A DNA stretch of 64,000 nucleotides from CBDDBX01 sp965225955 (GTDB lineage: Bacteria; Acidobacteriota; Aminicenantia; UBA2199): NCBI GenBank assembly GCA_965225955.1, contig CBDDBX010000009.1:1-64000 (forward strand). The letters are read 5' to 3'. The position numbers and the translations under genes were made by a program. This document shows positions 44,447 through 52,976 of this stretch, piece by piece (the first letter of the stretch is position 1; the number at the start of each line of letters is the position of its first letter). The notes under the pieces were generated by a model. The model was not told the DNA's origin, searched no databases, and saw only the letters and a program-made list of their open reading frames with translations.

Positions 44447-46249
44447 TTGAAAAGAGTGTTTTTATTATCAACTGTTTTGATTCTGGCAATATGCCTGAAT
44501 ATGGTTGCAGGAACTGAATATGATAAGGCTTCTCCTTTTTCAGCAATCAGCTGGAATAAGAGTGGAGACGTACCAGTTGTTAAAGTAAATGGTAAATCTT
44601 ATGAATTGCTTGGAATAAACGGAGAATCAGTATCTGTTATTCTGAGTTTCTGTAAAAAAAACTATGGCAGTAAAGCTTATAAAAGATTCAATGAAGATCT
44701 GCCTGAAGTTTTTCATAAAATGGGCAAACCTCTTGGTAAGAACACGGAACTTTTTGTGAGGGATATCGGATCAGATAAGAAGTTTCACATGCATGGAGTA
44801 CCTGTAACAAGAGAGAACAGAGACGCAGTTACAGGTAATAGAACAGGAGAGGCTTCTATTAAGCCAACACCTGAATTTCTCTCTTCTGATGAAGCCACAG
44901 AAGATCTTAATCAGCTTCAGGTAGCTCTGGAAGAGAGATTTGCATATCTCAAAGTAGGTAATCCTGATTATAGAAAAGCTATTACAGATCTTAAAAATGA
45001 GTCTGCAGAGGGAATCGCCTCTGTGGAGTTTGAAAAGGAGCTTAATAAGATTATGGGAATGTTTATTGACGGACACTCTGCTGTAATGGGGCTATATGCA
45101 AATAAGATAGTTGAGAAACGTAGTATTCTGCCTTTTCATCTCAGATATGCAGGAGGTAGAGTTGTAGCAATAAAAGAGGATGGATCAGATTTTCTGATTC
45201 ATAACTATCCATATATAACAAAACTGGATGGAATAAGTATTGAAAAATGGGTTGCTCTGGGTAAGAAATTCAGAGCTGAAGGCTCGATTCAGTATCAGAG
45301 AAGGCAGGGGCTTCGGGGACTGAGGAATTTTAACAGAGTCAGAAATGAGATGGGGCTTAAAAGAAAGGGTGAGTTGGTTGTGGAACTTCTTAGTGAAGAT
45401 CTGCTTATGAGACGTAAAGTAACTCTGGATCTGAGATCCGGTAAACTGCACAGATTGAGAAAGCCTGGCAGGGAGTGCGGTATCCTTGCTGATAATATAG
45501 GCTATCTGAGAATCTCCAGTTTCAGCCGTAAAGGGCCTGCTGTTAAACTTATTGGTAAATGGATGCCTGAGTTTAAAGACACCAGAGCCCTCATTGTTGA
45601 CGTAAGGGGTAATGGCGGTGGTTCCAGAGAGGGGTTACTTGCGCTCTATCCTTATCTGATGAGTTCAAAAGAGTCTCCCAGAGTAGCCAATGTATGTGCT
45701 TACCGGCTCTTTGACCGATTTGGAGAGGATCATCTGGCAAACAGGTATGTCTATCCTGCTGATTCGCCGGAATGGAGTGCTAAAGAGAAGAGTGCGATAG
45801 CTGATTTTATGAAAACCTTTACTCCTCAGTGGAAACCTGAAGCCGGAGAATTCAGTAAATGGCATTTTCTGGTAATGTCCAGGAAGGAAGGAGATAAGAG
45901 GTACCATTATAAAAAACCGGTTATTATTCTTCACGATTCCGGCTGTTTCAGTGCTACAGATATATTTCTGGGAGCTCTGAAAAGCTGGAAAGATAATGTG
46001 GTATTAATGGGAACTCCAAGTGGAGGTGGAAGCGCCAGAAGTCAGCGTTTCATTCTTAAGAACTCAAGTATGGTTGTAAGATGTGCTTCGATGATATCTT
46101 TTCAGCCTGATGGTTTTCTCTACGATACCAACGGGATTAATCCGGATATTCTGGTAGATGTTATGCCCGACTCCTTCAGAGAGGGAGGAAGGGATAATGT
46201 ACTGGAACATGCGGTTAAATTTATAAACAAGGGGAAGTTCCAGCTGTAG
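44447..46249 (+). CDS. Secreted S41 (tail-specific/C-terminal-processing) family peptidase
   Basis: About 600 residues. GGAGG at 44436-44440 points to TTG 44447 as start (GTG 44441 and 44444 are too near the site). A Sec signal of about 22 residues is followed by an N-terminal domain of about 115 residues (SPFSAISWNKSGDVPVVKV to PVTRENRDAV), helices, and the S41 core: ILADNIGYLRISSF, ALIVDVRGNGGGSREG and the nucleophile Ser502 in DSGCFSATD, then GTPSGGGSARSQ. It should cut proteins in the envelope or outside. No PDZ is obvious. The N-terminal domain is duplicated as a separate protein just downstream. Confidence 0.85.
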   Translation: MKRVFLLSTVLILAICLNMVAGTEYDKASPFSAISWNKSGDVPVVKVNGKSYELLGINGESVSVILSFCKKNYGSKAYKRFNEDLPEVFHKMGKPLGKNTELFVRDIGSDKKFHMHGVPVTRENRDAVTGNRTGEASIKPTPEFLSSDEATEDLNQLQVALEERFAYLKVGNPDYRKAITDLKNESAEGIASVEFEKELNKIMGMFIDGHSAVMGLYANKIVEKRSILPFHLRYAGGRVVAIKEDGSDFLIHNYPYITKLDGISIEKWVALGKKFRAEGSIQYQRRQGLRGLRNFNRVRNEMGLKRKGELVVELLSEDLLMRRKVTLDLRSGKLHRLRKPGRECGILADNIGYLRISSFSRKGPAVKLIGKWMPEFKDTRALIVDVRGNGGGSREGLLALYPYLMSSKESPRVANVCAYRLFDRFGEDHLANRYVYPADSPEWSAKEKSAIADFMKTFTPQWKPEAGEFSKWHFLVMSRKEGDKRYHYKKPVIILHDSGCFSATDIFLGALKSWKDNVVLMGTPSGGGSARSQRFILKNSSMVVRCASMISFQPDGFLYDTNGINPDILVDVMPDSFREGGRDNVLEHAVKFINKGKFQL

Positions 46250-46280
46250 GGTCATGACAGCGGTATCTTCATTTATGACG

Positions 46281-46304
46281 GCAGTCCGGTGAATGCCGGA
46301 CTGC
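46281..46304 (+). terminator. Intergenic hairpin between the two S41-region genes
   Basis: Nine-bp arms (46281-46289 and 46296-46304; GCAGTCCGG/CCGGACTGC). No T run follows, so it may attenuate or protect mRNA more than end it. The same arms recur in the hairpin at 46909-46930. Confidence 0.5.
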
Positions 46305-46336
46305 TAAAGTTGGGCTTATTACAGGGAGGTAAGATT

Positions 46337-46753
46337 GTGAAACAGGTTATTAAAGCATTTGCTATTGTGCTGGTTGCTCTTCTATATGCAGAGCTGTCAG
46401 CAGGAGATTTTGAAAAGAGAGCTCCTTTCTCAGACATTAAATGGACAGCTAACGGTACTGTGCCAATAGTTAAGGTAGGAGAGAAGAGTTATGAACTTCA
46501 GGAGATCAACGGTATCTCTGTTAAGAAGATTCTTCAGTTCTGTAAGAGAAATTACGGTGTAAAGGCTTACAGAAGGTTTAATGAAGATCTTCCTGAAGTG
46601 TTCCACAATATGGGTCTTAAACTGGAAGATAAAGTGGAACTTATGCTCAAAGAGCAGGATTCAGGAAGAGTTGTTATTAAAAGGGGAGTATCTATGACTG
46701 AAGAGAACAGGAGACTGATTCTTCAGAAGAGAAAAAGCAGTAATAAGACGTAA
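46337..46753 (+). CDS. Stand-alone copy of the S41 peptidase N-terminal domain
   Basis: About 138 residues. GGGAGG at 46323-46328 sets the start at GTG 46337; the frame extends further upstream, but that part contains the hairpin above. After a signal peptide of about 22 residues comes a domain closely similar to the N-terminal domain of the preceding protease: APFSDIKWTANGTVPIVKV, KSYELQEINGISVKKIL, CKRNYGVKAYRRFNEDLPEV, GVSMTEENRR, then it ends with a Lys/Arg-rich tail. The two share roughly 55-60% residues by eye. There is no catalytic domain. It arose by tandem duplication with loss of the peptidase part, or is a deliberate partner or competitor of the protease. Confidence 0.75.
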   Translation: MKQVIKAFAIVLVALLYAELSAGDFEKRAPFSDIKWTANGTVPIVKVGEKSYELQEINGISVKKILQFCKRNYGVKAYRRFNEDLPEVFHNMGLKLEDKVELMLKEQDSGRVVIKRGVSMTEENRRLILQKRKSSNKT

Positions 46754-46810
46754 TAACCCCACCCCCATGGGAGTTAAATTGCCTGAGGGCATAAACCTTT
46801 ATTAATCGCA

Positions 46811-46838
46811 GTAGCCCGGCTCTTTATAGCCGGGCTGC
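46811..46838 (+). terminator. Hairpin after the stand-alone domain gene
   Basis: A stem of nine perfect pairs (46813-46821 with 46828-46836) extended by two more including one G-U. Only TT follows, so it is weaker as a terminator than the one at 46909. Confidence 0.5.
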
Positions 46839-46908
46839 TTAAAATGGTAATGTTTCTGGTCAGATAGTCCTGACAGAGCTTATATAACACTTCGTCATTC
46901 ACTCACAG

Positions 46909-46930
46909 CAGTCCGGCTATCGCCGGACTG
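46909..46930 (+). terminator. Rho-independent terminator of the S41 unit
   Basis: Nine-bp stem (46909-46917 with 46922-46930), TATC loop, followed by TTTATTTTTTT. It abuts the stop of the convergent phosphoesterase gene. Confidence 0.8.
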
Positions 46931-46931
46931 T

Positions 46932-48308
46932 TTATTTTTTTAAATTCTTCTTTTTTATAGATTCGCTGAAATCCTTTTCAGTCAGATTCCCTATTCCTGT
47001 TACATACCATTTCCAGGATTTATCAATAGATGACGGTGACTGAACATAGTAGTATTTAAGATAAGTTTTGAGATATGGACTTCCTTCTTTCATATTTTTA
47101 TAAATTTTTGAGAGATTTTCTGCGCTTACAGATGTCTGATAAACATCGCTGAATCTGTACTCAACTTTCCATGCAGGTGTCTTATCTTTGAGGTTCAGGT
47201 AGTTTGTTGTGTAGTTATAAGGCTCTTTAGTTGAGTTACTGTAGGCTATTGACTGAAAAGCCGGATTATTACCAAATACCGGTGAAACTGCAGGGGCAAT
47301 ATGTACATAATCTACAGGCTTCTTCTTTTTATAGATAATTCTGATATCATCCATGTGGGTATGTCCAGTGAAGAACAGGGCTATCTGATCTGAGTATTTT
47401 CTTACTATCTCCAGATATCTGTTATTGAATTTCTTCTTCCACATGAGTTTAATGTTCAACTCTCCATTACTGCTGCCTTTTTCTGAACTGTATACATTGA
47501 TTCCCGGTGGGATATGCATTACAACCCACACTTTTTCATCAGATATTTTAGCTCTCTCCAGCTCTCTCTCAATCCAGTCAAGCTCAACATCTCCGGGATG
47601 AGGACCATCCTGTTCAGGATAGTTATCTGAGAAGTAGACTGTATTTATATTCATAATGCGGAGTCCGGGGTTTTCAGCTGACCTGATGCTGTAGTAACCG
47701 TGAGGTTTATAGTCTTTCATAAATACAGCTCTGGTTTTGGGATTTCTGATCCACTTATCAAAAAATACCGGAGCTGTAAGTTTCAGAAATCTTCCTTTAT
47801 CTTTTAATGCATAGTCTCCACTGAAAGAGTCGTTGTTACCAAGAGTAAAGTAGATAGATTTGCCAGGAAACTCTTCAGAAAGATGTGATACAAAATAATC
47901 GATGGTTTTCAGAATAAAGGCTTCACTCTTTTTCTGATCTTTTGTTCCTGAAAGTTTCTGATATGTTTCGATGAAATCGTGACAGAGGATATCTCCTCCA
48001 AACATTATAAATTCAGACTCTTTAACATAAGGTTTAAGGCCTTTTGTTAAGGATTTAAGCAGAGAGGGGGAAGACTCTTTGCCATATTCTGCCACTTTTA
48101 CTGAGGGGTATTTTGCAAAAACAGTGTCCCACTCTTTTGCAGGGGTTTTGTCAAGAAGTTGTACAGCTTCAGCACTTATGAAAGGTGTAAAATGGATGTC
48201 TGTTATTACCAGGCAGGTTTTTTTATCAGTTACACTGCTACTCAGTGGTAAAGTGAGTAGAATAAGTATAATTGTTGACAGTACAACATTAAGTTTTTTC
48301 TGTTTCAT
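46932..48308 (-). CDS. Secreted metallophosphoesterase (acid-sphingomyelinase-like fold)
   Basis: 458 residues with a Sec signal peptide over about the first 26. All calcineurin-type metal motifs are there in order: VITDIHFTPF (D-x-H), FGGDILCHD (G-D), LGNNDSFSGDYAL (G-N-N/H-D), VWVVMHIPPG (H) and FTGHTHMDDI (G-H-x-H). Size and C-terminal part resemble secreted sphingomyelinase-like phosphodiesterases. Substrate could be a phosphodiester or a phosphomonoester outside the cell. Upstream on the same strand lies a TPP-riboswitch-like leader with terminator hairpins; if real, it suggests hydrolysis of thiamine phosphates for salvage (inference). Confidence 0.85.
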   Translation of the reverse strand: MKQKKLNVVLSTIILILLTLPLSSSVTDKKTCLVITDIHFTPFISAEAVQLLDKTPAKEWDTVFAKYPSVKVAEYGKESSPSLLKSLTKGLKPYVKESEFIMFGGDILCHDFIETYQKLSGTKDQKKSEAFILKTIDYFVSHLSEEFPGKSIYFTLGNNDSFSGDYALKDKGRFLKLTAPVFFDKWIRNPKTRAVFMKDYKPHGYYSIRSAENPGLRIMNINTVYFSDNYPEQDGPHPGDVELDWIERELERAKISDEKVWVVMHIPPGINVYSSEKGSSNGELNIKLMWKKKFNNRYLEIVRKYSDQIALFFTGHTHMDDIRIIYKKKKPVDYVHIAPAVSPVFGNNPAFQSIAYSNSTKEPYNYTTNYLNLKDKTPAWKVEYRFSDVYQTSVSAENLSKIYKNMKEGSPYLKTYLKYYYVQSPSSIDKSWKWYVTGIGNLTEKDFSESIKKKNLKK

Positions 48309-48433
48309 CTTAATCCTCCAGATTGTTTTAAAACTAATTCTATTATGTTTAATATAAATTTTCTACAATTAAAAGGAAGAGGCCTGATTGGTACGGACTA
48401 TCACTGTTTCTTTCAAAACTGTCTTAACAATAA

Positions 48434-48452
48434 AACGGGAGAATACTCCGTT
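48434..48452 (-). terminator. Leader terminator hairpin upstream of the phosphoesterase gene
   Basis: On the minus strand the stem (48449-48452 and 48446-48448 pairing with 48434-48437 and 48439-48441, one bulged base) and a four-base loop are followed by TTTATTGTTAAG. It stands between the riboswitch-like element and the gene start, where a regulated terminator would be expected. Confidence 0.45.
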
Positions 48453-48489
48453 ATGGTAAAAACAATTTGATAACTTGTTAAATAAAGAT

Positions 48490-48566
48490 AACGCTGACGC
48501 GTTTCCCATCTTCGACATTATCCGGGTTCCACTTCATTCCTCCCTTCATTCGAAGACCCCTACATT
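48490..48566 (-). ncRNA. TPP-riboswitch-like leader RNA
   Basis: Read on the minus strand from 48566: UGUAGGGGU, a CUUC-GAAU-GAAG stem, a short purine-rich segment, GGAACC, CGGAUAAUGUCG and AUGGGAA. Laid beside E. coli thiM TPP riboswitch, the order and the strong blocks GGGGU, UGGAUAAUGCCA and UAGGGAA correspond, but the invariant CUGAGA is replaced by GGAGGA and the CUGAU of the other arm is missing. An AACGC/GCGTT hairpin (48490-48503) followed by a T-rich tract closes it. So it is a degenerate or divergent member, or a chance likeness. The remaining sequence 48567-48727 has the AGGAGG of the next gene and nothing else clear. Confidence 0.4.
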
Positions 48567-48727
48567 TCGTGTTTCTTATTCCTGAGTTTAGTACAATTTA
48601 TTAAAGATACCCATCTTATTTACTCACACCTGTGCATGTTTCTGTTTATCTTTGTCTGTCACTGTTTTTTGTTCTGTCTTGTTAATAGGAGCTTCTTTAT
48701 GATATTTTTTATATTCAGGAGGTTGTT

Positions 48728-49681
48728 ATGGAGAACAGATATATACCGGATATTAAGGATATAAAAAATGCACACGAAAGGATCAGACCACATATAAACA
48801 GAACCCCGGTTCTTACATCTTCAGCAGTTGACACTATTGCAGGAGCGCAGCTTTTCTTTAAATGTGAAAATTTCCAGAAGGTAGGGGCTTTTAAGTTCAG
48901 AGGTGCTACCAATGCTGTAATGAATCTTGAGGAATCTCTACTGAAAAAAGGTGTTGCAACCCACTCTTCAGGCAACCATGCTGCTGCTCTTGCCAGAGCC
49001 GCATCTATAAGAAATGCTCCGGCATATATTGTGATGCCTGAGAATGCACCGGAGATAAAAAAGAGAGCTGTAGAAGGATATGGGGGAGAGATTACTTTCT
49101 GTAAACCTACTCTTGAAGCCAGAGAAACAACACTACAGAAAATAGTTGATAGTAATGGTGCTGTTTTTATTCACCCTTATGATGATAGTCGTATAGTTGC
49201 GGGTCAGGGAACAGCAGCAGTTGAACTACTTGAAGATATTGAAACTGCAGATATAGTTATGGCTCCTGTTGGGGGTGGGGGACTGTTAAGCGGAACATCT
49301 ATTACCACCAAAGCTCTTGCACCGGATACTGAAGTTATTGCAGCAGAGCCGGAAAGAGCTGATGATGCATTCAGATCCTTTAAAAGCGGGGAATTTATAC
49401 CATCGGTTAAACCTGATACTATTGCTGACGGGCTTCTCACATCTCTGAGTGACCTCACATTCAGTATAATACAGAAAAATGTTGACGATATTATAACTGT
49501 TTCTGAAGAGTCTATAGTTAAAGCTATGAGGATAATCTGGGAAAGAATGAAGATAATTATTGAGCCCTCATCAGCTGTACCTCTTGCTGCTGTACTGGAT
49601 AATCCCGGAAGATTTAAAAATAAGAGAGTCGGTATAATTATTTCCGGTGGAAACGTAGATCTGGAAAAACTGCCTTTTTAA
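48728..49681 (+). CDS. Threonine/serine dehydratase, PLP fold-type II, without regulatory domain
   Basis: 317 residues: only the catalytic domain. PLP lysine in KVGAFKFRGATNAVM (Phe-Lys-Phe-Arg-Gly), substrate loop THSSGNHAAALARAA, phosphate loop VGGGGLLSG, and the closing IISGGNVDLEKLPF. It resembles the catabolic TdcB/serine-racemase branch and lacks the ACT-like tail of the operon ilvA at 19638, so it is likely degradative or a racemase. AGGAGG at 48717-48722 sets ATG 48728. It stands alone, with the phosphoesterase divergent from it and the LolA-like gene convergent. Confidence 0.85.
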   Translation: MENRYIPDIKDIKNAHERIRPHINRTPVLTSSAVDTIAGAQLFFKCENFQKVGAFKFRGATNAVMNLEESLLKKGVATHSSGNHAAALARAASIRNAPAYIVMPENAPEIKKRAVEGYGGEITFCKPTLEARETTLQKIVDSNGAVFIHPYDDSRIVAGQGTAAVELLEDIETADIVMAPVGGGGLLSGTSITTKALAPDTEVIAAEPERADDAFRSFKSGEFIPSVKPDTIADGLLTSLSDLTFSIIQKNVDDIITVSEESIVKAMRIIWERMKIIIEPSSAVPLAAVLDNPGRFKNKRVGIIISGGNVDLEKLPF

Positions 49682-49684
49682 AAT

Positions 49685-50437
49685 CTATTTCCGTCTTAAA
49701 TTTCTCTCTTCAAAAATCCCTTTGGGAACAGGTATATCGAAGGTGATTTTTTTGAAAATTATCTCTGTTTTTGAATTTTTTCTGAGTTTATCTTCCAGCT
49801 CTATTTTTACCGGATAGTAGCGGTTATCCTGTTTGTATATTTTCATGATTCTGGATACTTTAAGCAGTTTACCGCTCTTTGCATAGAGCTCCTCTTTAAG
49901 AGCCAGATATCTCTTTTTGTCCACCCATATTTTCCTGGTAAAATAGGTCTGCTTTTTCTTTACAGATGTTAAGGTAAGCAGATAGCAGGAGGTGCCGTTA
50001 AAATCTGATGTACCGGTAATCTCTGCTCTATACTCCTCTTTAAGTTTTGTGGCTCTTTCAGTCATGTCTTCATAGGAGAAATCTGACCCCATCATGCTTC
50101 TTTTCAGCATATGCCCTGACAATCTCACTACTCTCTCTGCTGAGGGGTAGTATATTCTTATAATTCCATCCTTTTTGAGCATTTTTGTCCCTTTATCTCT
50201 TGCAGGATATGTAAAATGCATGAATGATCTTTCATTACCTTCTGAAAAACTCGTAAATCTTTTGGTAATAACTCTGTTCTTAATTGTGATTATCATCTCA
50301 AGTTCTGATTCAGCAGTTGTAAAAACCATATTTCTATCAATATTTTTCAGTACATATTCTGCTGAGGGAAGCTCTTCTGCATCAACAGTTATGGCAAGTA
50401 AAAGGGCCATTATAAATATAAAAATCGTCTTGTTCAT
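49685..50437 (-). CDS. LolA-like outer-membrane lipoprotein-sorting family protein
   Basis: 250 residues, Sec signal over about 20. The body is an open beta-barrel type known as the outer membrane lipoprotein-sorting protein family (LolA/LolB-like): MVFTTAESELEMIITIKNRV, RSFMHFTYPARDKGTKMLKKDGIIRIYYPSAERVVRLSGHMLKRSMMGSDFSYEDM, then CYLLTLTSVKKKQTYFTRKIWVDKKRYLALKEELYAKSGKLL. The SDFSYED block is highly typical. It would accept a lipid or lipoprotein from the ABC exporter encoded upstream and carry it across the periplasm. Last gene of the leftward TetR operon. Confidence 0.85.
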   Translation of the reverse strand: MNKTIFIFIMALLLAITVDAEELPSAEYVLKNIDRNMVFTTAESELEMIITIKNRVITKRFTSFSEGNERSFMHFTYPARDKGTKMLKKDGIIRIYYPSAERVVRLSGHMLKRSMMGSDFSYEDMTERATKLKEEYRAEITGTSDFNGTSCYLLTLTSVKKKQTYFTRKIWVDKKRYLALKEELYAKSGKLLKVSRIMKIYKQDNRYYPVKIELEDKLRKNSKTEIIFKKITFDIPVPKGIFEERNLRRK

Positions 50438-50447
50438 AATTTTCTCC

Positions 50448-51704
50448 TTAAAGATTCAGTTTTGTTCTGAAAGCATCAACAGGCTTCATCTTTATAGTTT
50501 TAAATGCAGGCCATAATACAGCTGCGAGAGTAAGGGCAATGCCAAATAGTATGGAGCCTGCCAGTATCTCAGGTGTAATGTCAGGATATACAATTTTACT
50601 TACAACAGGAATAGGTATATCTATTTTGTCCCAGGTATCACCTTTCATTGTAGCAGCGATGTTTATACCATTTATTTCTGTGTATAGTGAGAGAAGTCCT
50701 CCGATTATTCCTCCTGCTACTGAACCAATAGTTCCGATAATTGATGCTTCGGTAAAGATCATCAGAATAATTTCGCGGTTTTTCATTCCCATAGCTTTCA
50801 GAATGCCTATTTCGTGAAACCTCTCCATAACACTCATAAGCATAGTGTTGAGAATAACAAGGCCGGTAATAAGCATGATTATGCCTAAAATTTTCCCCCA
50901 CATAGCTTTTGCAACAGGAAGAAAGCCGGATATGATCTTATCTTCAGTCCAGGAGAGAACTTTGATATCTTTACTGAAAAGAGAAGTTACCATTCCGGCT
51001 ACCTCTTCAGCTCTGTTTCTGTCATCAAGGTAGAGAAGTAACTCGTGAGCAGAGTTATCAGCATCTATCATTTCAGCAGCTTTTGTTAGTGGTATATAAA
51101 TAAGGTGCTTATCCATTGATGAGAAACCTGATTCAAAAATCCCTTTAACTATGAATGGCAGAGCATAAGTAGAGTAGTTAATGTCTGTTGTTACAATCAG
51201 AAGTTCATCTCCTGTAACTATATTGAGTTTATCAGCAAGGCCCTTACCAATAATAAGCTCTTTTGCTCCGGGCTTTATATATTCTCCCTCTTTTATCATA
51301 GAGGATAGTTTTATGGTTTTGTCAGCTTTAACAGGATCAATTCCTATAGCCAGACAGCCTTCGCTCTCGTTTCTGATGCTTATTAGTACCGGAAACCTGA
51401 TACGGGGATCTACAAGCTGTACACCTTCAGTCTGTTTAATTGCAGGAAGTTTCTCTTCTACATTACTAATCAGAAACTCTTTGGGCATAAGCCTCTCTTT
51501 TTTCAGATACTCATTATGGACGACTCTTACATGCCCTATGTTTGTATTAATAAGTGAATCTGTGGCATTTGCCAGAAGTCCGTTTATATAACTCCTTACA
51601 AAAACAAACAGAATCATTGAAAACATAATTGCAAGAAGGGTAAACAGAGTTCTCTTTCTGTTTCGCCAGATATTTTTCCATGCAAACTTAAATACTTTTG
51701 ACAT
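50448..51704 (-). CDS. ABC transporter permease, FtsX/LolE-like (second of two)
   Basis: 418 residues. One N-terminal helix after WKNIWRNRKRTLFTLLAIMFSMILF, a large periplasmic domain of about 240 residues, and three C-terminal helices with the conserved FtsX segment MERFHEIGILKAMGMKNREIILMIFTEASIIG. The end VLWPAFKTIKMKPVDAFR is the usual FtsX/MacB/LolC end. With the paralogous permease and the ATPase it forms a mechano-transmission exporter of the LolCDE/MacB type, which extracts or moves substrates at the periplasmic face. A GGAGG site is 7 bases upstream; it follows the first permease gene by nine bases. Confidence 0.88.
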   Translation of the reverse strand: MSKVFKFAWKNIWRNRKRTLFTLLAIMFSMILFVFVRSYINGLLANATDSLINTNIGHVRVVHNEYLKKERLMPKEFLISNVEEKLPAIKQTEGVQLVDPRIRFPVLISIRNESEGCLAIGIDPVKADKTIKLSSMIKEGEYIKPGAKELIIGKGLADKLNIVTGDELLIVTTDINYSTYALPFIVKGIFESGFSSMDKHLIYIPLTKAAEMIDADNSAHELLLYLDDRNRAEEVAGMVTSLFSKDIKVLSWTEDKIISGFLPVAKAMWGKILGIIMLITGLVILNTMLMSVMERFHEIGILKAMGMKNREIILMIFTEASIIGTIGSVAGGIIGGLLSLYTEINGINIAATMKGDTWDKIDIPIPVVSKIVYPDITPEILAGSILFGIALTLAAVLWPAFKTIKMKPVDAFRTKLNL

Positions 51705-51713
51705 ATCTCCTCC

Positions 51714-52976
51714 TTACAGTTTCCTTATTGCATCAACCGGATTGAGTGTAGTTGCTTTCAGAGCAGGATAGATTGTTGCAATAATTGCAAATATAGTACC
51801 CAGAGCAATTGCCAGTAACATGTGATCAAAACTGAAGAGTCCATAGAAGACATCTTTTACCGGATATGTTGCTGAAGATAGTTTTTTCATGGTTTCACCC
51901 ATTATGTTAAGGTTAAGGCCGTACTTTTCAAGCCAGAGTGATAGAGCTCCACCAATGATCGATCCACAGAGTGAGCCTGCAAGTCCTATTATTCCGCCTT
52001 CAGCCATAAACAGAAATAGAAGTTCTCTCTTTTTCATACCCATTGCCATTAATGTGCCTATTTCAGAAGTTCTTTCCAGAACAGCCATAAGCATTGTATT
52101 TATTATTCCTATTGAAGATATAAACAGAAGTATCAGAGTAATAACAGCTGAGTTCATCTTTTTCGTTTCGTTAATTGCAAGAAAAGTCCCTGCCAGATCT
52201 TTCCAGGTATAGACCTCCAGTTCTTCTGTATTCAGGTGTTCTCTTATTTTGCCAGCTGCTATTTCAGGGTCAATTCCATCTTTTAGTCTTATGCAGATCT
52301 CAGTGGCTTCATTCTGCATAGTAAGACTTTCATTACCAATGTCTTTGGGTATGTATACCATTGCGGAATCCACTTCAGGGTTGCCGGATTCAAAAATACC
52401 TCCAATTTCAAAATCCACTGCATTCCAGCTGAAATTGTCTTCATTATCAGAAGATACCATTCTTATTGTTACTGAGTCTCCGGTTTTAAGATCTGTATCT
52501 GCTGCAAGATCACTACCTATAAGGCAGGTATATTCACCTCTCTTAAGCCACTCGCCTTTCTGAACTGTCTCTTTTATGTTGAACAGATCCGGTGAGCTGA
52601 CAGGATCTGTGGATACACCAATACATGGTAGTTCATCCATACCCACAATAAGCCCGGCTCTGAATACTGTTCTTGCTTCAGTGGCTCTGATAAAGTCCAG
52701 GACAGCTATTTTGTCTATAACTTCAGATGGTTTTTTAATGGTTCTCTCAACACTAAGTTTATCTCTTACTTCAAAATATCCTTTAGCAACAATGTTAAGG
52801 TGAGAAGTTCTGCTATAAATAATGTTGTTCTCAGACTGAAGATCCAGACCTTCTATAAGGCTCATGCTTACCATCATAAGTGTCAGCCCCAGAGCAATTG
52901 TTGAGAAGGTGATAATAGTCCTTCTGCCGGATCTGAAAATATTTCTGAAAGCAATTTTCAGAAGCATTAACATCAA
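51714..52976 (-). CDS. ABC transporter permease, FtsX/LolE-like (first of two)
   Basis: 420 residues, same plan as the next permease: IAFRNIFRSGRRTIITFSTIALGLTLMMV, a periplasmic domain containing the cysteine segment GMDELPCIGVSTDP, and the C-terminal ERTSEIGTLMAMGMKKRELLFLFMAEGGIIGLAGS. It ends with PALKATTLNPVDAIRKL. It overlaps the ATPase gene by four bases. The two permeases are clearly paralogous but diverged, so the transporter is a heterodimer as in LolC/LolE. Confidence 0.88.
   Translation of the reverse strand: MMLMLLKIAFRNIFRSGRRTIITFSTIALGLTLMMVSMSLIEGLDLQSENNIIYSRTSHLNIVAKGYFEVRDKLSVERTIKKPSEVIDKIAVLDFIRATEARTVFRAGLIVGMDELPCIGVSTDPVSSPDLFNIKETVQKGEWLKRGEYTCLIGSDLAADTDLKTGDSVTIRMVSSDNEDNFSWNAVDFEIGGIFESGNPEVDSAMVYIPKDIGNESLTMQNEATEICIRLKDGIDPEIAAGKIREHLNTEELEVYTWKDLAGTFLAINETKKMNSAVITLILLFISSIGIINTMLMAVLERTSEIGTLMAMGMKKRELLFLFMAEGGIIGLAGSLCGSIIGGALSLWLEKYGLNLNIMGETMKKLSSATYPVKDVFYGLFSFDHMLLAIALGTIFAIIATIYPALKATTLNPVDAIRKL

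Noticed and set aside
46289..46336. Upstream extension of the stand-alone S41 domain protein
   Set aside because: It would translate part of the intergenic hairpin and put 16 residues before a clear signal peptide; GTG 46337 has GGGAGG at the right distance.
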